Shown in pieces: positions 8,309-16,182 of a stretch of 22,299 bases of DNA. Under the pieces are notes generated by a model. It was given only the letters and a program-made list of their open reading frames with translations, was not told where the DNA came from and made no database searches. Source of the stretch: Chryseobacterium sp. (GTDB lineage Bacteria > Bacteroidota > Bacteroidia > Flavobacteriales > Weeksellaceae); contig JASLCD010000031.1 of assembly GCA_030146295.1 (NCBI GenBank), positions 1 to 22,299 of the forward strand. Reading direction: 5' to 3'. Each line of letters opens with the position of its first letter. The stretch's first letter is position 1. Both the position numbers and the translations under genes were made by a program.

Positions 8309-9232
8309 ATGAAAAAAATAATTTTATCATCTGTTTTGTTTTTATCTCACCTGGCTGCAGCGCAGTCTCTGGTATGGGGAAATTCTTTTGATACTCCTGC
8401 TGACCTTCAGGGATGGACATTCCATGATCTGAACAGCAATGGCAACGGATGGGTGCAGGGACAGAATATCTATCACAATGGAACATCATTGGTGTATGGA
8501 ACTACCGGCGTCCTTCGTCACTCTATCAGTTTGGTTCCAAGTGGAAGTGCTACGGGGTTTGGAACAGAAAATGACTGGATTATTTCTCCTCAGATTGATC
8601 TTTCAAATACTGCAGGTACCATTACTCTGGCTGCCTACATCGGAAGACAGAGGTCTACGCATACGATTGTTGCCAGAGAGCTTTTTATCTATGTAAGTAC
8701 ACCACAGAAAGAAGTTCCTTCATTATCAGACTTCCAGGCAATGACGGTAGATGCAAGTGGAAATGATGTTCAGAGTATTTATAAAATACAGGTAGGTGAC
8801 TCAGCCAATCCCTTTCCGGCTGATCTTACCCAGTTTGTAGAATCCCTTGTGGATCTTTCAGCTTTTGCAGGGAAGAAAATCTATATCGGAATGTGGTCTA
8901 ACAGAAAAACAAGCGGAAATAATGTCCAGAATATCAATATTGATGAAATGGGAATTTATGCTACTTCATTTTTGGGAACTAAGGATGTAAAAAGAAACAA
9001 AATTGTAACACAAATAGCAGAAAATCCGGTAAAAGAATCTTTACAGCTGCAGCTGAACCCGGCATTGAAAGAAAATATGACGGGGGTAACTATATACAAT
9101 GCAGCAGGACAAAAGGTATTGACTGCTCAGTTTTCCAAAGCAATTAATACAGCAGGTCTTACATCAGGAGCTTATATAGCAGAAATTACAGATGGAAAGA
9201 CTATGGAAAGGGTGAAGTTTATTAAAAAATAA
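8309..9232 (+). CDS. T9SS-secreted choice-of-anchor J domain protein
   Basis: A 307-residue secreted protein from the ATG at 8309. The open frame extends 45 bases further upstream, but only the internal Met is followed by a proper signal peptide (KKIILSSVLFLSHLAAAQS). Residues 20-165 resemble a choice-of-anchor J jelly-roll domain: NSFDTPADLQGWTFHDLNSN near the start, NDWIISPQIDLS in the middle, and a following beta-strand pattern. The last 75 residues are a type A T9SS sorting domain (ENPVKESLQLQLNP, then VTIYNAAGQKVL, then GAYIAEITDGKTMERVKFIK). The protein should cross the outer membrane by the Por system and be anchored or released. The binding partner is unknown. It sits between surface lipoproteins of the same locus. 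Confidence 0.85.
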   Translation: MKKIILSSVLFLSHLAAAQSLVWGNSFDTPADLQGWTFHDLNSNGNGWVQGQNIYHNGTSLVYGTTGVLRHSISLVPSGSATGFGTENDWIISPQIDLSNTAGTITLAAYIGRQRSTHTIVARELFIYVSTPQKEVPSLSDFQAMTVDASGNDVQSIYKIQVGDSANPFPADLTQFVESLVDLSAFAGKKIYIGMWSNRKTSGNNVQNINIDEMGIYATSFLGTKDVKRNKIVTQIAENPVKESLQLQLNPALKENMTGVTIYNAAGQKVLTAQFSKAINTAGLTSGAYIAEITDGKTMERVKFIKK

Positions 9233-9347
9233 CCCTTCTGCCCTTAGAAACTGATTTTAGAAACACCATAAATTTTTAATATAAAATAATGGATAGTATT
9301 TGATAAAGGCTATCCGGAACATATCCAACTAGTTTTTTTATAATTAT

Positions 9348-9382
9348 ATATTGCCCTGCTTTTGGGTGGGGCAATATTTTTT
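9348..9382 (+). terminator. Rho-independent terminator
   Basis: ATATTGCCC (9348-9356) pairs perfectly with GGGCAATAT (9369-9377), extended inward by a T-G pair, and a run of six T ends at 9382. A second, weaker hairpin (GGATAG 9291-9296 with CTATCC 9310-9315) precedes it. Both follow the T9SS gene, so the next two lipoprotein genes probably have their own promoter. Confidence 0.8.
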
Positions 9383-9411
9383 AAGTTTTACAATGAAATA
9401 ATTGAAGAAAG

Positions 9412-10155
9412 ATGAATAAAATCTTTGCATTACTACTATTATTTACTGCATTTTTTTCATGCACAGACAGCAGCACGATGGAGTTGTATGATAAAGTACA
9501 GAAACCCGGAGAGGTTAATATCAAAGGGTTTTCCAAGCCTGAAGTCCTTCAGCTGAGGTTCAACGGAGCCCCTGTATCCATTGACGGAAAAACGTCCTAT
9601 ACCAATAAAATAGAAACCCAGCTGCAGTTTGTTCTGGATCAGGGAGAAACTAACAGACTGTCTGTATATAACAGTGAAACAGGAACCGAAATTGCAAAAT
9701 ACAATATAACCTATGACAATATAAATGATTATAAAAACTTATACTTTTTCAATCTTCCGGGGATTTATCTGCAGACTTATGCTGTAAAACCTCAGGTTAA
9801 TCTTGGAAAAGTGGGGTTTGAATTTATTTTTCCCAATCTTGGTGAATTTTCCGGAACTGCACAGAAAGAGGTAAAAGGCGTTCTTAAAAGAGAAAATGGA
9901 GTGGTACTGGCAGAATTTGACAATATTGGAAAAGACAACTTTACCGCAGTGAAAATCTATAGTTTTTTCAGTTCTACAGCTCCCATATATCTGGAATTGT
10001 ATAAACCGGGAACTACAGAACCTTATACAGGATCTAAAATGATTCAGGTGAAACTGAAACAGCACACAGGAGCAAACATGATCGTTCTCCAGGAAAAAAT
10101 GGAAAATGGAGAGTGGGTGGTAAAAGGAGATATTGATGTCGCAGAATATCTGTAA
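9412..10155 (+). CDS. Lipoprotein of unknown function
   Basis: A 247-residue protein with a lipoprotein signal (ALLLLFTAFFSC, Cys17) and no family I recognise. After the lipobox the sequence is mostly beta-strand, with short segments such as VNIKGFSKPEVLQLRFNGAP and a pattern of alternating hydrophobic residues, suggesting one or two beta-sandwich domains. The segment QLRFNGAPVSIDGKTSYTN could be a ligand-binding loop, but this is a guess. It lies directly before an S41 peptidase lipoprotein, with the stop codon 6 bases before that gene's ATG, so the two are almost certainly co-translated and may act as a pair at the cell surface. Confidence 0.75.
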   Translation: MNKIFALLLLFTAFFSCTDSSTMELYDKVQKPGEVNIKGFSKPEVLQLRFNGAPVSIDGKTSYTNKIETQLQFVLDQGETNRLSVYNSETGTEIAKYNITYDNINDYKNLYFFNLPGIYLQTYAVKPQVNLGKVGFEFIFPNLGEFSGTAQKEVKGVLKRENGVVLAEFDNIGKDNFTAVKIYSFFSSTAPIYLELYKPGTTEPYTGSKMIQVKLKQHTGANMIVLQEKMENGEWVVKGDIDVAEYL

Positions 10156-10161
10156 TTGCGT

Positions 10162-11502
10162 ATGAAAAACATTTTGAAACTTCAATGCATTGCGATCGCA
10201 GTCTTTCTCATTTCGTGTACGAATAATAATGACGAAAGCGCACCTGTCTTTCCAGAAGGAAGTACCGAATCTGTGAATCTTTGGGTTCAGGACAGTATGA
10301 AACGCTACTATTATTGGGCAGATCAGATGCCTGCAAAACCTGATTACAAACTTCCTGTAAAGGATTTTTTTAAGAGCCTTCTGTCTTCTCAGGATCGTTT
10401 TTCTTTCATGGTGAATACTGAAGATTCTTCTACTTATCCGCGTTCCATAAGGAATATGTACGGTTTTGATTATACCGTTGCCAAGCTTGCCAACAATCAG
10501 GTTGTTACCATCATTAAGCTGGTTCTTCAAAACTCTCCGGCTTTCAATGCAGGGCTGGAACGGGGAATGATGATTACCAAAATTAACGGAAAAAGTATTA
10601 CAGAATCGAACGCTGAATCAATGGCATCATCCATTAAAGATCAGACGGTTGTAGACCTTACGGTAGGGAAATGGCAGAACGGAGCGATTGCTGATGAAAA
10701 AAATATTACCGTTTACTATGGTTTTTCTTTTGAACAGCCCATTTTATCGAAAATCTTTGAGAAAAACGGTAAAAAAGCAGGATATCTGTATATCTATGAT
10801 TTCCCGGACGGAATGACACCAACCCTGAATCAGAAGTTTGCAGAATTTAAGGCTGCCGGAGTACAGGAACTTATTCTTGATCTCCGGTATAATTACGGAG
10901 GTTCAGTGTCGTCTGCTGCAGCCCTTTGTTCACTGATCCCTTCAGGGCTGTCATCTGGCTCTCCATTCATCATTTTCAAAGGAAATAAAAACGGCGGTGA
11001 AGTAAAAAGAACATTTGCCCAGCAGATCGCCTATGATCCGAAAGCGATTGATTTTACGGCTTTACGTGCCAATGCATTGGGATTGCAGAAAGTATTTATC
11101 CTTACCTCCAACAGTACAGCATCTGCAGCAGAAATAGTCATCAACAACCTGAAGCCCTATATACAGGTTATTCAGATAGGAGATACCACTTTAGGTAAAG
11201 ATATGGCCGGATTTGTGGTGGAAGATAAGCGCAAACCGAGAAAAATTTCCTGGCAGATTCATCCGGTAATTTATAAAGTATTTAATGCCAGCGGAGCCGG
11301 AGAATACAGCAATGGAATTTCTCCACAGGTGATGGTCAATGAATATGCCGGGCTGCCATTATTGCCTTTGGGTGATCCTAACGAAACCCTTATTTCTTCT
11401 GCCCTTAACGGAGGTTATTTCAAATCTGCAGGTCGGGAAAAGAACGGAAGCGTTACAATTCTATATCAGAGTGATGTGCCTCCGGTTATGATGGAAAAAT
11501 AG
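10162..11502 (+). CDS. S41-family (C-terminal processing) peptidase lipoprotein
   Basis: A 446-residue serine peptidase. The ATG at 10162 is preferred over the in-frame TTG at 10156 because it gives a clean lipoprotein signal with Cys19 (AVFLISC-TNNNDE). An N-terminal helical region (about 40-90) precedes a PDZ domain (about 100-175; VLQNSPAFNAGLERGMMITK). The S41 core follows, with DLRYNYGGS supplying the usual DLRxNxGG glycine motif, Ser321 in STASAAE as the predicted nucleophile and Lys346 in TTLGKDMAG as the predicted base. Family members cleave C-terminal or unfolded peptides in the periplasm or at the surface. Lipidation and its place in this locus suggest processing of a surface protein or an imported peptide ligand. 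The catalytic pair appears intact. Confidence 0.9.
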   Translation: MKNILKLQCIAIAVFLISCTNNNDESAPVFPEGSTESVNLWVQDSMKRYYYWADQMPAKPDYKLPVKDFFKSLLSSQDRFSFMVNTEDSSTYPRSIRNMYGFDYTVAKLANNQVVTIIKLVLQNSPAFNAGLERGMMITKINGKSITESNAESMASSIKDQTVVDLTVGKWQNGAIADEKNITVYYGFSFEQPILSKIFEKNGKKAGYLYIYDFPDGMTPTLNQKFAEFKAAGVQELILDLRYNYGGSVSSAAALCSLIPSGLSSGSPFIIFKGNKNGGEVKRTFAQQIAYDPKAIDFTALRANALGLQKVFILTSNSTASAAEIVINNLKPYIQVIQIGDTTLGKDMAGFVVEDKRKPRKISWQIHPVIYKVFNASGAGEYSNGISPQVMVNEYAGLPLLPLGDPNETLISSALNGGYFKSAGREKNGSVTILYQSDVPPVMMEK

Positions 11503-11652
11503 AATTCGGATAGAGAAGACAATAAACTTATTGGTCTACAGTCTATTTATTGTAATAATAAAAGTAAAAAATAATATATCGAATAGTAAAAGTAAAAAAT
11601 CAGATCTCTTTACCCTTTTACCTATTCAGGAACACTATAAAATCACAAAACC
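11503..11652. repeat. Short direct and inverted repeats after the peptidase gene
   Basis: ACAATAAA (11519-11526) and TTTATTGT (11546-11553) form an 8-bp inverted repeat that could be a weak terminator, though no T-tract follows. TAAAAGTAAAAAAT occurs twice, at 11559-11572 and 11587-11600, as a 14-bp direct repeat with a 28-base period. The stretch is AT-rich and holds no gene. Confidence 0.45.
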
Positions 11653-11922
11653 ATGCAGGGAATAGAACCGAAACTTCACATGAACCTGACCAGCCGTATC
11701 GAATATTACCGTCTGTTGATAGAAGCTGCAGAAGATCCTGAAAGCCAGCCTTCGGATGTGGCTACCCAGATTTCAGAACTGGGTCATCTGTATGAAGAAT
11801 ATCTGCTTCATAAGAAAAATCTGGAGAACAGCATCAAAAACTATCGCCAGTATCATAATGATTTACGGAAAAATCTTACCGTAAGACTACGGGAGCTTAG
11901 AAGAAAGGCAAGACAGAAATAA
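11653..11922 (+). CDS. Small charged alpha-helical protein, unknown function
   Basis: An 89-residue soluble protein with no signal peptide and no family I recognise. It is almost entirely helical: YYRLLIEAAED at about 15-25, then a long heptad-like stretch from about 40 to the end (LGHLYEEYLLHKKNLENSIK, then LRKNLTVRLRELRRKARQK), suggesting a coiled coil or helical hairpin with a basic tail. A second Met at codon 10 is an alternative start. It stands alone between a peptidase gene and a membrane hydroxylase gene. Codon use looks ordinary for the surroundings, so it is probably a real small gene. Confidence 0.6.
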   Translation: MQGIEPKLHMNLTSRIEYYRLLIEAAEDPESQPSDVATQISELGHLYEEYLLHKKNLENSIKNYRQYHNDLRKNLTVRLRELRRKARQK

Positions 11923-12001
11923 TACCTGAAATTTACTTTATCAGCTGATTTTATTATGAAATTCATACCTTTATAACATCAAGCTGAAGGACGACAGGTT
12001 T

Positions 12002-12724
12002 ATGAATTTTAATCACACAGAACTTTCCGGTTATTTGCATCTGTTCTGGCAGTTTTCCTGGCCACAGTGGATTATATTCAGTCTGGTCATTAATGTTTTT
12101 CTGTACCTGTTTTCCATAGGATTATATGTTTTTATTGAAAAAACGTGTCGTAAAACTCAGTTGCAGGAAAAAAATCATCCTGTCAAACGATCCGATTTCT
12201 GCCTCAGCCTTTTTACCATACTCTGCAACAGCCTTGTCATGCTGCTCGGAGTTTTCTTATGGAAAAACGGATGGGTTGTACTTGGAGAAACTCAATCGGT
12301 AGCTGGGATAACAGCAGAAATCATTGCATTGCTTCTTTTGATGGATCTTCTGATGTATTTCTTTCATTATGGAGCTCATCTGCCTTTTGTCTACAGAATT
12401 CTGCATAGTAAACACCACGAACACATAAGTACCAATTTTCTGAGCCTTTTTGTCCTGCATCCTTTTGAAACCATAGGTTTTGGATTGATGATGCTGGCTT
12501 TGCTTATCGGCTATGATTTCTCGGTAATTTCTATTTCAATTTATCTTTTGCTCAATCTGATCTGGGGAACGATAGGACACTTGAACAGAGAGTTTTTTCC
12601 GGTTTCATTTGATCGTTTATTCGTAGGAACAACAAGATTTCATAATCAGCATCATCTGGATGAAAGTAAAAATTTTGGATTTTATACTTCCATCTGGGAC
12701 AGGCTATTTGGGACGTATAAGTAG
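12002..12724 (+). CDS. Sterol desaturase / fatty acid hydroxylase family membrane enzyme
   Basis: A 240-residue integral membrane di-iron oxygenase. Four or so membrane segments are visible (about 20-42, 62-82, 100-120, 155-188). The histidine boxes are complete: HYGAH (His122, His126), HSKHH (His135, His138, His139), His193 in GHLNRE and HNQHH (His214, His217, His218), with a conserved FGFYTSIWDRLFGT end. Family members hydroxylate or desaturate lipids using O2 at a di-iron centre on the cytoplasmic face. Bacteria of this phylum make few sterols, so a fatty acid, sphingolipid or carotenoid substrate is more likely. The gene is convergent with the XRE regulator, only 20 bases apart. Confidence 0.85.
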   Translation: MNFNHTELSGYLHLFWQFSWPQWIIFSLVINVFLYLFSIGLYVFIEKTCRKTQLQEKNHPVKRSDFCLSLFTILCNSLVMLLGVFLWKNGWVVLGETQSVAGITAEIIALLLLMDLLMYFFHYGAHLPFVYRILHSKHHEHISTNFLSLFVLHPFETIGFGLMMLALLIGYDFSVISISIYLLLNLIWGTIGHLNREFFPVSFDRLFVGTTRFHNQHHLDESKNFGFYTSIWDRLFGTYK

Positions 12725-12727
12725 GAG

Positions 12728-12752
12728 GGAAGTTTTTCCGGCTTTTATTTTT
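12728..12752. terminator. Weak hairpin with T-rich tail between convergent genes
   Basis: GGAA (12728-12731) pairs with TTCC (12736-12739), followed by GGCTTTTATTTTTT. The stem is only 4 bp. It lies after the hydroxylase stop and overlaps the last codons of the regulator on the other strand. A terminator for the plus strand is plausible but weak. Confidence 0.3.
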
Positions 12753-13137
12753 TCAATAAGGTGATGATATTTTGCAACTGTTCTATCATCTTGTCTTTAT
12801 CTTTTAGCCTTTCTTCATACAGCAATTCTATTTTACCGGTTTTATCCTTATTCTCCTGATAGAGATTTTGAATTTCTTGATGCCCCACCGAAGTGTCATA
12901 AAAGTATTGTTGATTGTAAATATTATTCGGGTTTACATCCAGTAGTTCATAAACCGGGGTTTCCAATATTTCAGCGATCTGGTACAGTCGGTCTACTGTA
13001 AGCTTGGTCTCGTTTTTCTCTATTTTGCTATACGCAGCCTGGCTGATGTGCAGCTCATCTGCCATATTTTCATGGGAAAACCCTTTTTTTTTGCGATGTT
13101 CTTTTATCTTTTCAATAATGATTTCCATAGTTTCCAT
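12745..13137 (-). CDS. XRE/Cro-type helix-turn-helix regulator with coiled-coil tail
   Basis: A DNA-binding regulator of 130 residues from the ATG at 13137 (METMEIII). The frame continues to a TTG at 13164, and an ATG at 13128 is also possible. The HTH_3 domain lies at about 10-65: IKEHRKKKGFSHENMADELH, then ISQAAYSKIEKNETKLTVDR, then LYQIAEILETPVYELLD. The C-terminal 60 residues (ENKDKTGKIELLYEERLKDK, DKMIEQLQNIITLL) form a coiled coil typical of dimeric XRE proteins in this phylum. It is separated from the toxin gene by about 290 bases and transcribed away from it, so it could regulate that island, but nothing in the sequence proves this. Confidence 0.85.
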   Translation of the reverse strand: METMEIIIEKIKEHRKKKGFSHENMADELHISQAAYSKIEKNETKLTVDRLYQIAEILETPVYELLDVNPNNIYNQQYFYDTSVGHQEIQNLYQENKDKTGKIELLYEERLKDKDKMIEQLQNIITLLKK

Positions 13138-13161
13138 AACCAAAGATTGTAATTTTAATTG

Positions 13162-13169
13162 CAAAAGTA
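13162..13169 (-). promoter_or_regulatory. Candidate -7 element for the XRE regulator gene
   Basis: Read on the minus strand the bases are TACTTTTG, a full match to TAnnTTTG, 24 bases before the ATG at 13137. This supports the ATG start over the TTG at 13164, which lies inside the motif. No clear -33 TTTG is seen. Confidence 0.4.
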
Positions 13170-13291
13170 ATATTTTTTTTGAAAAAGTTATGTAAGGTTT
13201 TTAAGAAATGTTCTTATACTTGTTCAGTTATTAAATGCATAAATCACAGTGAATTGATAATAGTACTAATAACTAACTTAAATAAAACACA

Positions 13292-13318
13292 ATGAAAAAA
13301 TCTATTCTATCAGGGTAA
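13292..13318 (+). other. Eight-codon reading frame resembling a broken leader peptide
   Basis: ATG at 13292 encodes MKKSILSG and stops at TAA 13316-13318. A shift of one base after Ser7 reads on as GKKNSRKNHS-stop. Start and spacing recall the MKKSIL..LGK leaders of small bacteriocin-like peptides in Chryseobacterium, from memory only. It may be a relic, a short upstream peptide for the toxin gene, or chance. Confidence 0.2.
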
Positions 13319-13423
13319 AAAGAACTCCCGTAAAAATCACAGTTAAAATATAGGAAAATTACCTATATAATAATTTACCAATAATTGGTATTCTCCACTT
13401 ATTAATTAAAACATAAATTTACG

Positions 13424-15379
13424 ATGAAAAACAGATTTATTTCGAGGTTACTTTCCTTAGTAACCATCATGGTCCTGCTATGTTCTTGTAGAAATGAACT
13501 CTTAACAGAGCAAGAAACTTACAACAACAGCAGCCAGTTCAGACCAACATCTAAAACAATTCGTTTAGAACAAAGCAAACACAAATTAGTTCTTAAAACT
13601 GAACTGCAAAAAGCACAAAATAACTTAACAAACGTCACAACTAATGCATTAGGTAAAACAGTTGATTATACTCATGGAGTTTCCGTTGACACAGACAATG
13701 TCACTTACATTGAATATGGAGTAAACACTTATACCTATACATTTAATCTGATACGGGAAAATGCTCCGGATAATGCTCCGGTTGAAAATATAGTACTAAG
13801 TTCCTTACCGGACGGAACTTATAAAGAACTTCTAGTAACTTACAATTTTACACAGCAGGAAAAACGAGACTTACTTACGGGAAAAGGAGTAAAAACAGCG
13901 GGTAAAGCTACAGCTATTGAACTTACAAAAGGAACATATGGCGGGGTAATTACCAATAGAAGTATGGGAGTTGCAGAGTCTTGTTCTTATAAGACCGTCG
14001 ACATGTATTTTTCTTGTTACACTGGCGAGCATCACCAAGGAAATGAAAGCAGTTGGGGAAGCTGTAATTGGCAAAATCAAGGAGGTTACCCAGCTCAGCA
14101 TATTACGGTAGTAGCATTGGTATGTACAGCAGATACAAGTCTTGGGGATGATGGTGCACCAGGAGGTGGCACTGGTTCTGGTGATGGAGGAGGTTTAGGA
14201 GGAGGAAGTAATACAGAAACTCCTACAATTCCAACTCTTAGTACATTCTTTATGTATGCAAAAAAGCTTCCGGTAGATTTAAAAACTATTCTTTATGCTG
14301 TTGCAAATACTGAGTTTTATAATACTTTTAAAGCTTTTTATGATTTAAATGGAGGAAGTATAGAGTCACAAAATTTTATTACCCTGTGCTTGCAGGCCAA
14401 TTTGCCAAGTACAATAACTCCCGCACAGTTTAAAAAGTTCTTTCTTGATGGCTATACATTAGATTTTCACAATAAACTTTCTCAACTTTCAGTATCAGAG
14501 ATTCAAGATTATGTAGCTGTTAATCTAGAGATTGAAAACTCTCCTTATGATGAAGATTACATAAAAGAGACAAATGAAGCATTTGTTGCATTTACCTCTT
14601 ATGCAGATATTGATAATATGACAGATGCTCAAATGGAAACAGTTCTTAATCAATGCTGTCCTTCTATCATTGTTGTACCACAAGCTTTTATTAGTGAAAA
14701 AGTAAAACTAATTGCAACAAATTATTTATACCTAAGAAAACTTTATCCAAGTTGGAGCAAAGGAAAATGTTTTTGGAATGCTTCAAAAGAAACCATACAT
14801 TTGTTTTTAGATATAGCAGGTACTGTTCCTGTGATTGGAGAAGTATGTGACATTACAAATGGTTTTATTTATACTATTGAGGGTGATGGATTAAATGCAA
14901 CTTTAAGTTATGCAGGGGCAATTCCGATTGCAGGCTGGGGTGCTACAGGAGCCAAGCTAGCAATAAAAACGGTTGCAGGTGGGGTTTCACTAGCAATGAT
15001 AAAAAATGCTGATGGCTTTTACGTAGTATCAAGGAATCAAGCTCTTTTTAGAAAAGTGTTAGGAATGGTTAAAAATGATGGTAGAATAGCACATCACATC
15101 ATTCCTTTTGCTTTACAAACAAATCCTTCTGTTCAAAAGGCAATGTTATCTAAAAAAGCTTTTATGATCAATGAAGCTTTAAACGGAATTCCTGTAAGTA
15201 GTGCTGTACATACAGGACCACATAAACATTATAGTAATTTGATAGAAAATTATTTAAATAATATTCCATCTAACTTACCACCTGACGATGTATATAATGA
15301 GATAATTAAAATTATTGATAAAGTCAAATTAGCCATTAAGAATAATCCAAATACACCTCTAAACCAATTAAACTTTTAA
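13424..15379 (+). CDS. Lipoprotein polymorphic toxin with C-terminal AHH (HNH/Endo VII) nuclease
   Basis: A 651-residue, modular cell-surface toxin. The lipoprotein signal ends VLLCSC (Cys22). Residues 25-235 form a beta-rich region with a cysteine-rich end (SCSYKTVDMYFSCYTGEHH, WGSCNW). A glycine-rich linker (about 241-262) follows, then a helical region to about 455. At about 460-515, AGTVPVIGEVCDITNGFIYT and GAIPIAGWGATGAK match the pre-toxin segment seen in many polymorphic toxins. The C-terminal domain holds the AHH signature (Ala556-His557-His558-IIP) and a second His cluster HTGPHKHY (596-603), the catalytic and metal ligands expected for the AHH branch of HNH/Endo VII nucleases. The gene is AT-rich against its neighbours, and the first immunity candidate starts one base after its stop. 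Family knowledge predicts a nuclease acting in neighbouring cells; no T9SS domain is present. Confidence 0.85.
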   Translation: MKNRFISRLLSLVTIMVLLCSCRNELLTEQETYNNSSQFRPTSKTIRLEQSKHKLVLKTELQKAQNNLTNVTTNALGKTVDYTHGVSVDTDNVTYIEYGVNTYTYTFNLIRENAPDNAPVENIVLSSLPDGTYKELLVTYNFTQQEKRDLLTGKGVKTAGKATAIELTKGTYGGVITNRSMGVAESCSYKTVDMYFSCYTGEHHQGNESSWGSCNWQNQGGYPAQHITVVALVCTADTSLGDDGAPGGGTGSGDGGGLGGGSNTETPTIPTLSTFFMYAKKLPVDLKTILYAVANTEFYNTFKAFYDLNGGSIESQNFITLCLQANLPSTITPAQFKKFFLDGYTLDFHNKLSQLSVSEIQDYVAVNLEIENSPYDEDYIKETNEAFVAFTSYADIDNMTDAQMETVLNQCCPSIIVVPQAFISEKVKLIATNYLYLRKLYPSWSKGKCFWNASKETIHLFLDIAGTVPVIGEVCDITNGFIYTIEGDGLNATLSYAGAIPIAGWGATGAKLAIKTVAGGVSLAMIKNADGFYVVSRNQALFRKVLGMVKNDGRIAHHIIPFALQTNPSVQKAMLSKKAFMINEALNGIPVSSAVHTGPHKHYSNLIENYLNNIPSNLPPDDVYNEIIKIIDKVKLAIKNNPNTPLNQLNF

Positions 15380-15380
15380 A

Positions 15381-16100
15381 ATGAAGTATTTTGTAATACG
15401 AGGAAGTAGTGATACAAAGATATTAGGTCATTACCCTCAAATAAAAGGAATAAAACATAATTGTCATGTTTGGGATGAACCTAAGTTTATTGAGCACCAT
15501 GAACTCGTTAAAATTGATTTTGAACCTATTACCTCAAATGCAATTCTATATTCAAATACCAATTTAACAGATTTGGTATCAGGAGGAGGAATGGGCTTTA
15601 CTAGGAAGTTACTTGTTAGTGCAAAGCTTAAAAAACTTTTAATGAAACAAAATAAAGCTACTTTGCAATTCTTTGAATCTCCCCTCATTCAGAATAATCA
15701 ATACATCTATAATTATTTCGTACTGAACGTAACAGAAGCAAGCTTGAACTTTATAGATTTTAAAAGTTCAGAAATTTATTTAATGGATGGATTATTTGAT
15801 GATATAAAAAAATTAAATATTGACAATTATAATGAGTTTTTAAAAGAGATAAATTTTGTTGAAGATACTGGGTGGCCATTAAATCTCCGTATTAAAAAAA
15901 TTGAAATTATTCCAAATGCTTTGGACTTCTTTGCTTTGAAACATGTTGAAGGTGGCATAAATTATCTTGTTTCTGAAGAATTGAAAAATGAAATTGAAAA
16001 TGCAGGCTGTACAGGGATAGAGTTTCAACCATCAGAATTGAGCTACAATGAATGGACTACACCGGGAGGAGAGAGAGAAAAAGTATATGGAAAAATGTAG
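15381..16100 (+). CDS. Candidate immunity protein 1 (Imm11/DUF1629- or Imm43-like)
   Basis: A 239-residue soluble protein starting one base after the toxin stop, the usual position for the cognate immunity gene. It shares landmarks with the two genes that follow: GHYPQ near residue 17, NCHVWD, NLTDLVSGGGMGF, LVSAKLKKLL, IDFK, and the C-terminal block AGCTGIEFQPSELSYNEW ending in GGEREKVYG. This pattern (a first half with SxKLK, then ISExLKxEIE and TGIxFxP near the end) resembles the Imm11 (DUF1629) family; Imm43 is the alternative and I cannot decide between them without a profile search. It probably binds and blocks the AHH nuclease in the cytoplasm. The AT content is high, as in the toxin's 3' half. 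Confidence 0.75.
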   Translation: MKYFVIRGSSDTKILGHYPQIKGIKHNCHVWDEPKFIEHHELVKIDFEPITSNAILYSNTNLTDLVSGGGMGFTRKLLVSAKLKKLLMKQNKATLQFFESPLIQNNQYIYNYFVLNVTEASLNFIDFKSSEIYLMDGLFDDIKKLNIDNYNEFLKEINFVEDTGWPLNLRIKKIEIIPNALDFFALKHVEGGINYLVSEELKNEIENAGCTGIEFQPSELSYNEWTTPGGEREKVYGKM

Positions 16101-16121
16101 GATAATTTTCATCTTTATATT

Positions 16122-16152
16122 AGTTGGTTTGGGGTCAAAGCTCAAACCAATT
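16122..16152 (+). terminator. Hairpin between immunity genes 1 and 2
   Basis: TTGGTTTG (16124-16131) pairs with CAAACCAA (16143-16150); wobble and flanking pairs extend the stem to about 12 bp (16122-16133 with 16141-16152) around a 7-base loop. No T-run follows, so it is more likely an mRNA-stability or attenuating hairpin than an efficient terminator. Confidence 0.45.
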
Positions 16153-16182
16153 GTTCCCTATAAATCAACTTAATTTTTAGAA

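Noticed and set aside
9739..10530. 263-codon open frame on the minus strand
   Set aside because: It lies opposite the unknown lipoprotein and the start of the S41 peptidase, both of which have clear signal peptides and sensible protein sequence. Its translation is rich in F, H, C and I runs typical of an antisense shadow.
13215..13222. TATACTTG as the toxin-gene promoter
   Set aside because: It matches TAnnTTTG at only 7 of 8 positions, has no suitably spaced -33 element and lies about 200 bases from the toxin start.
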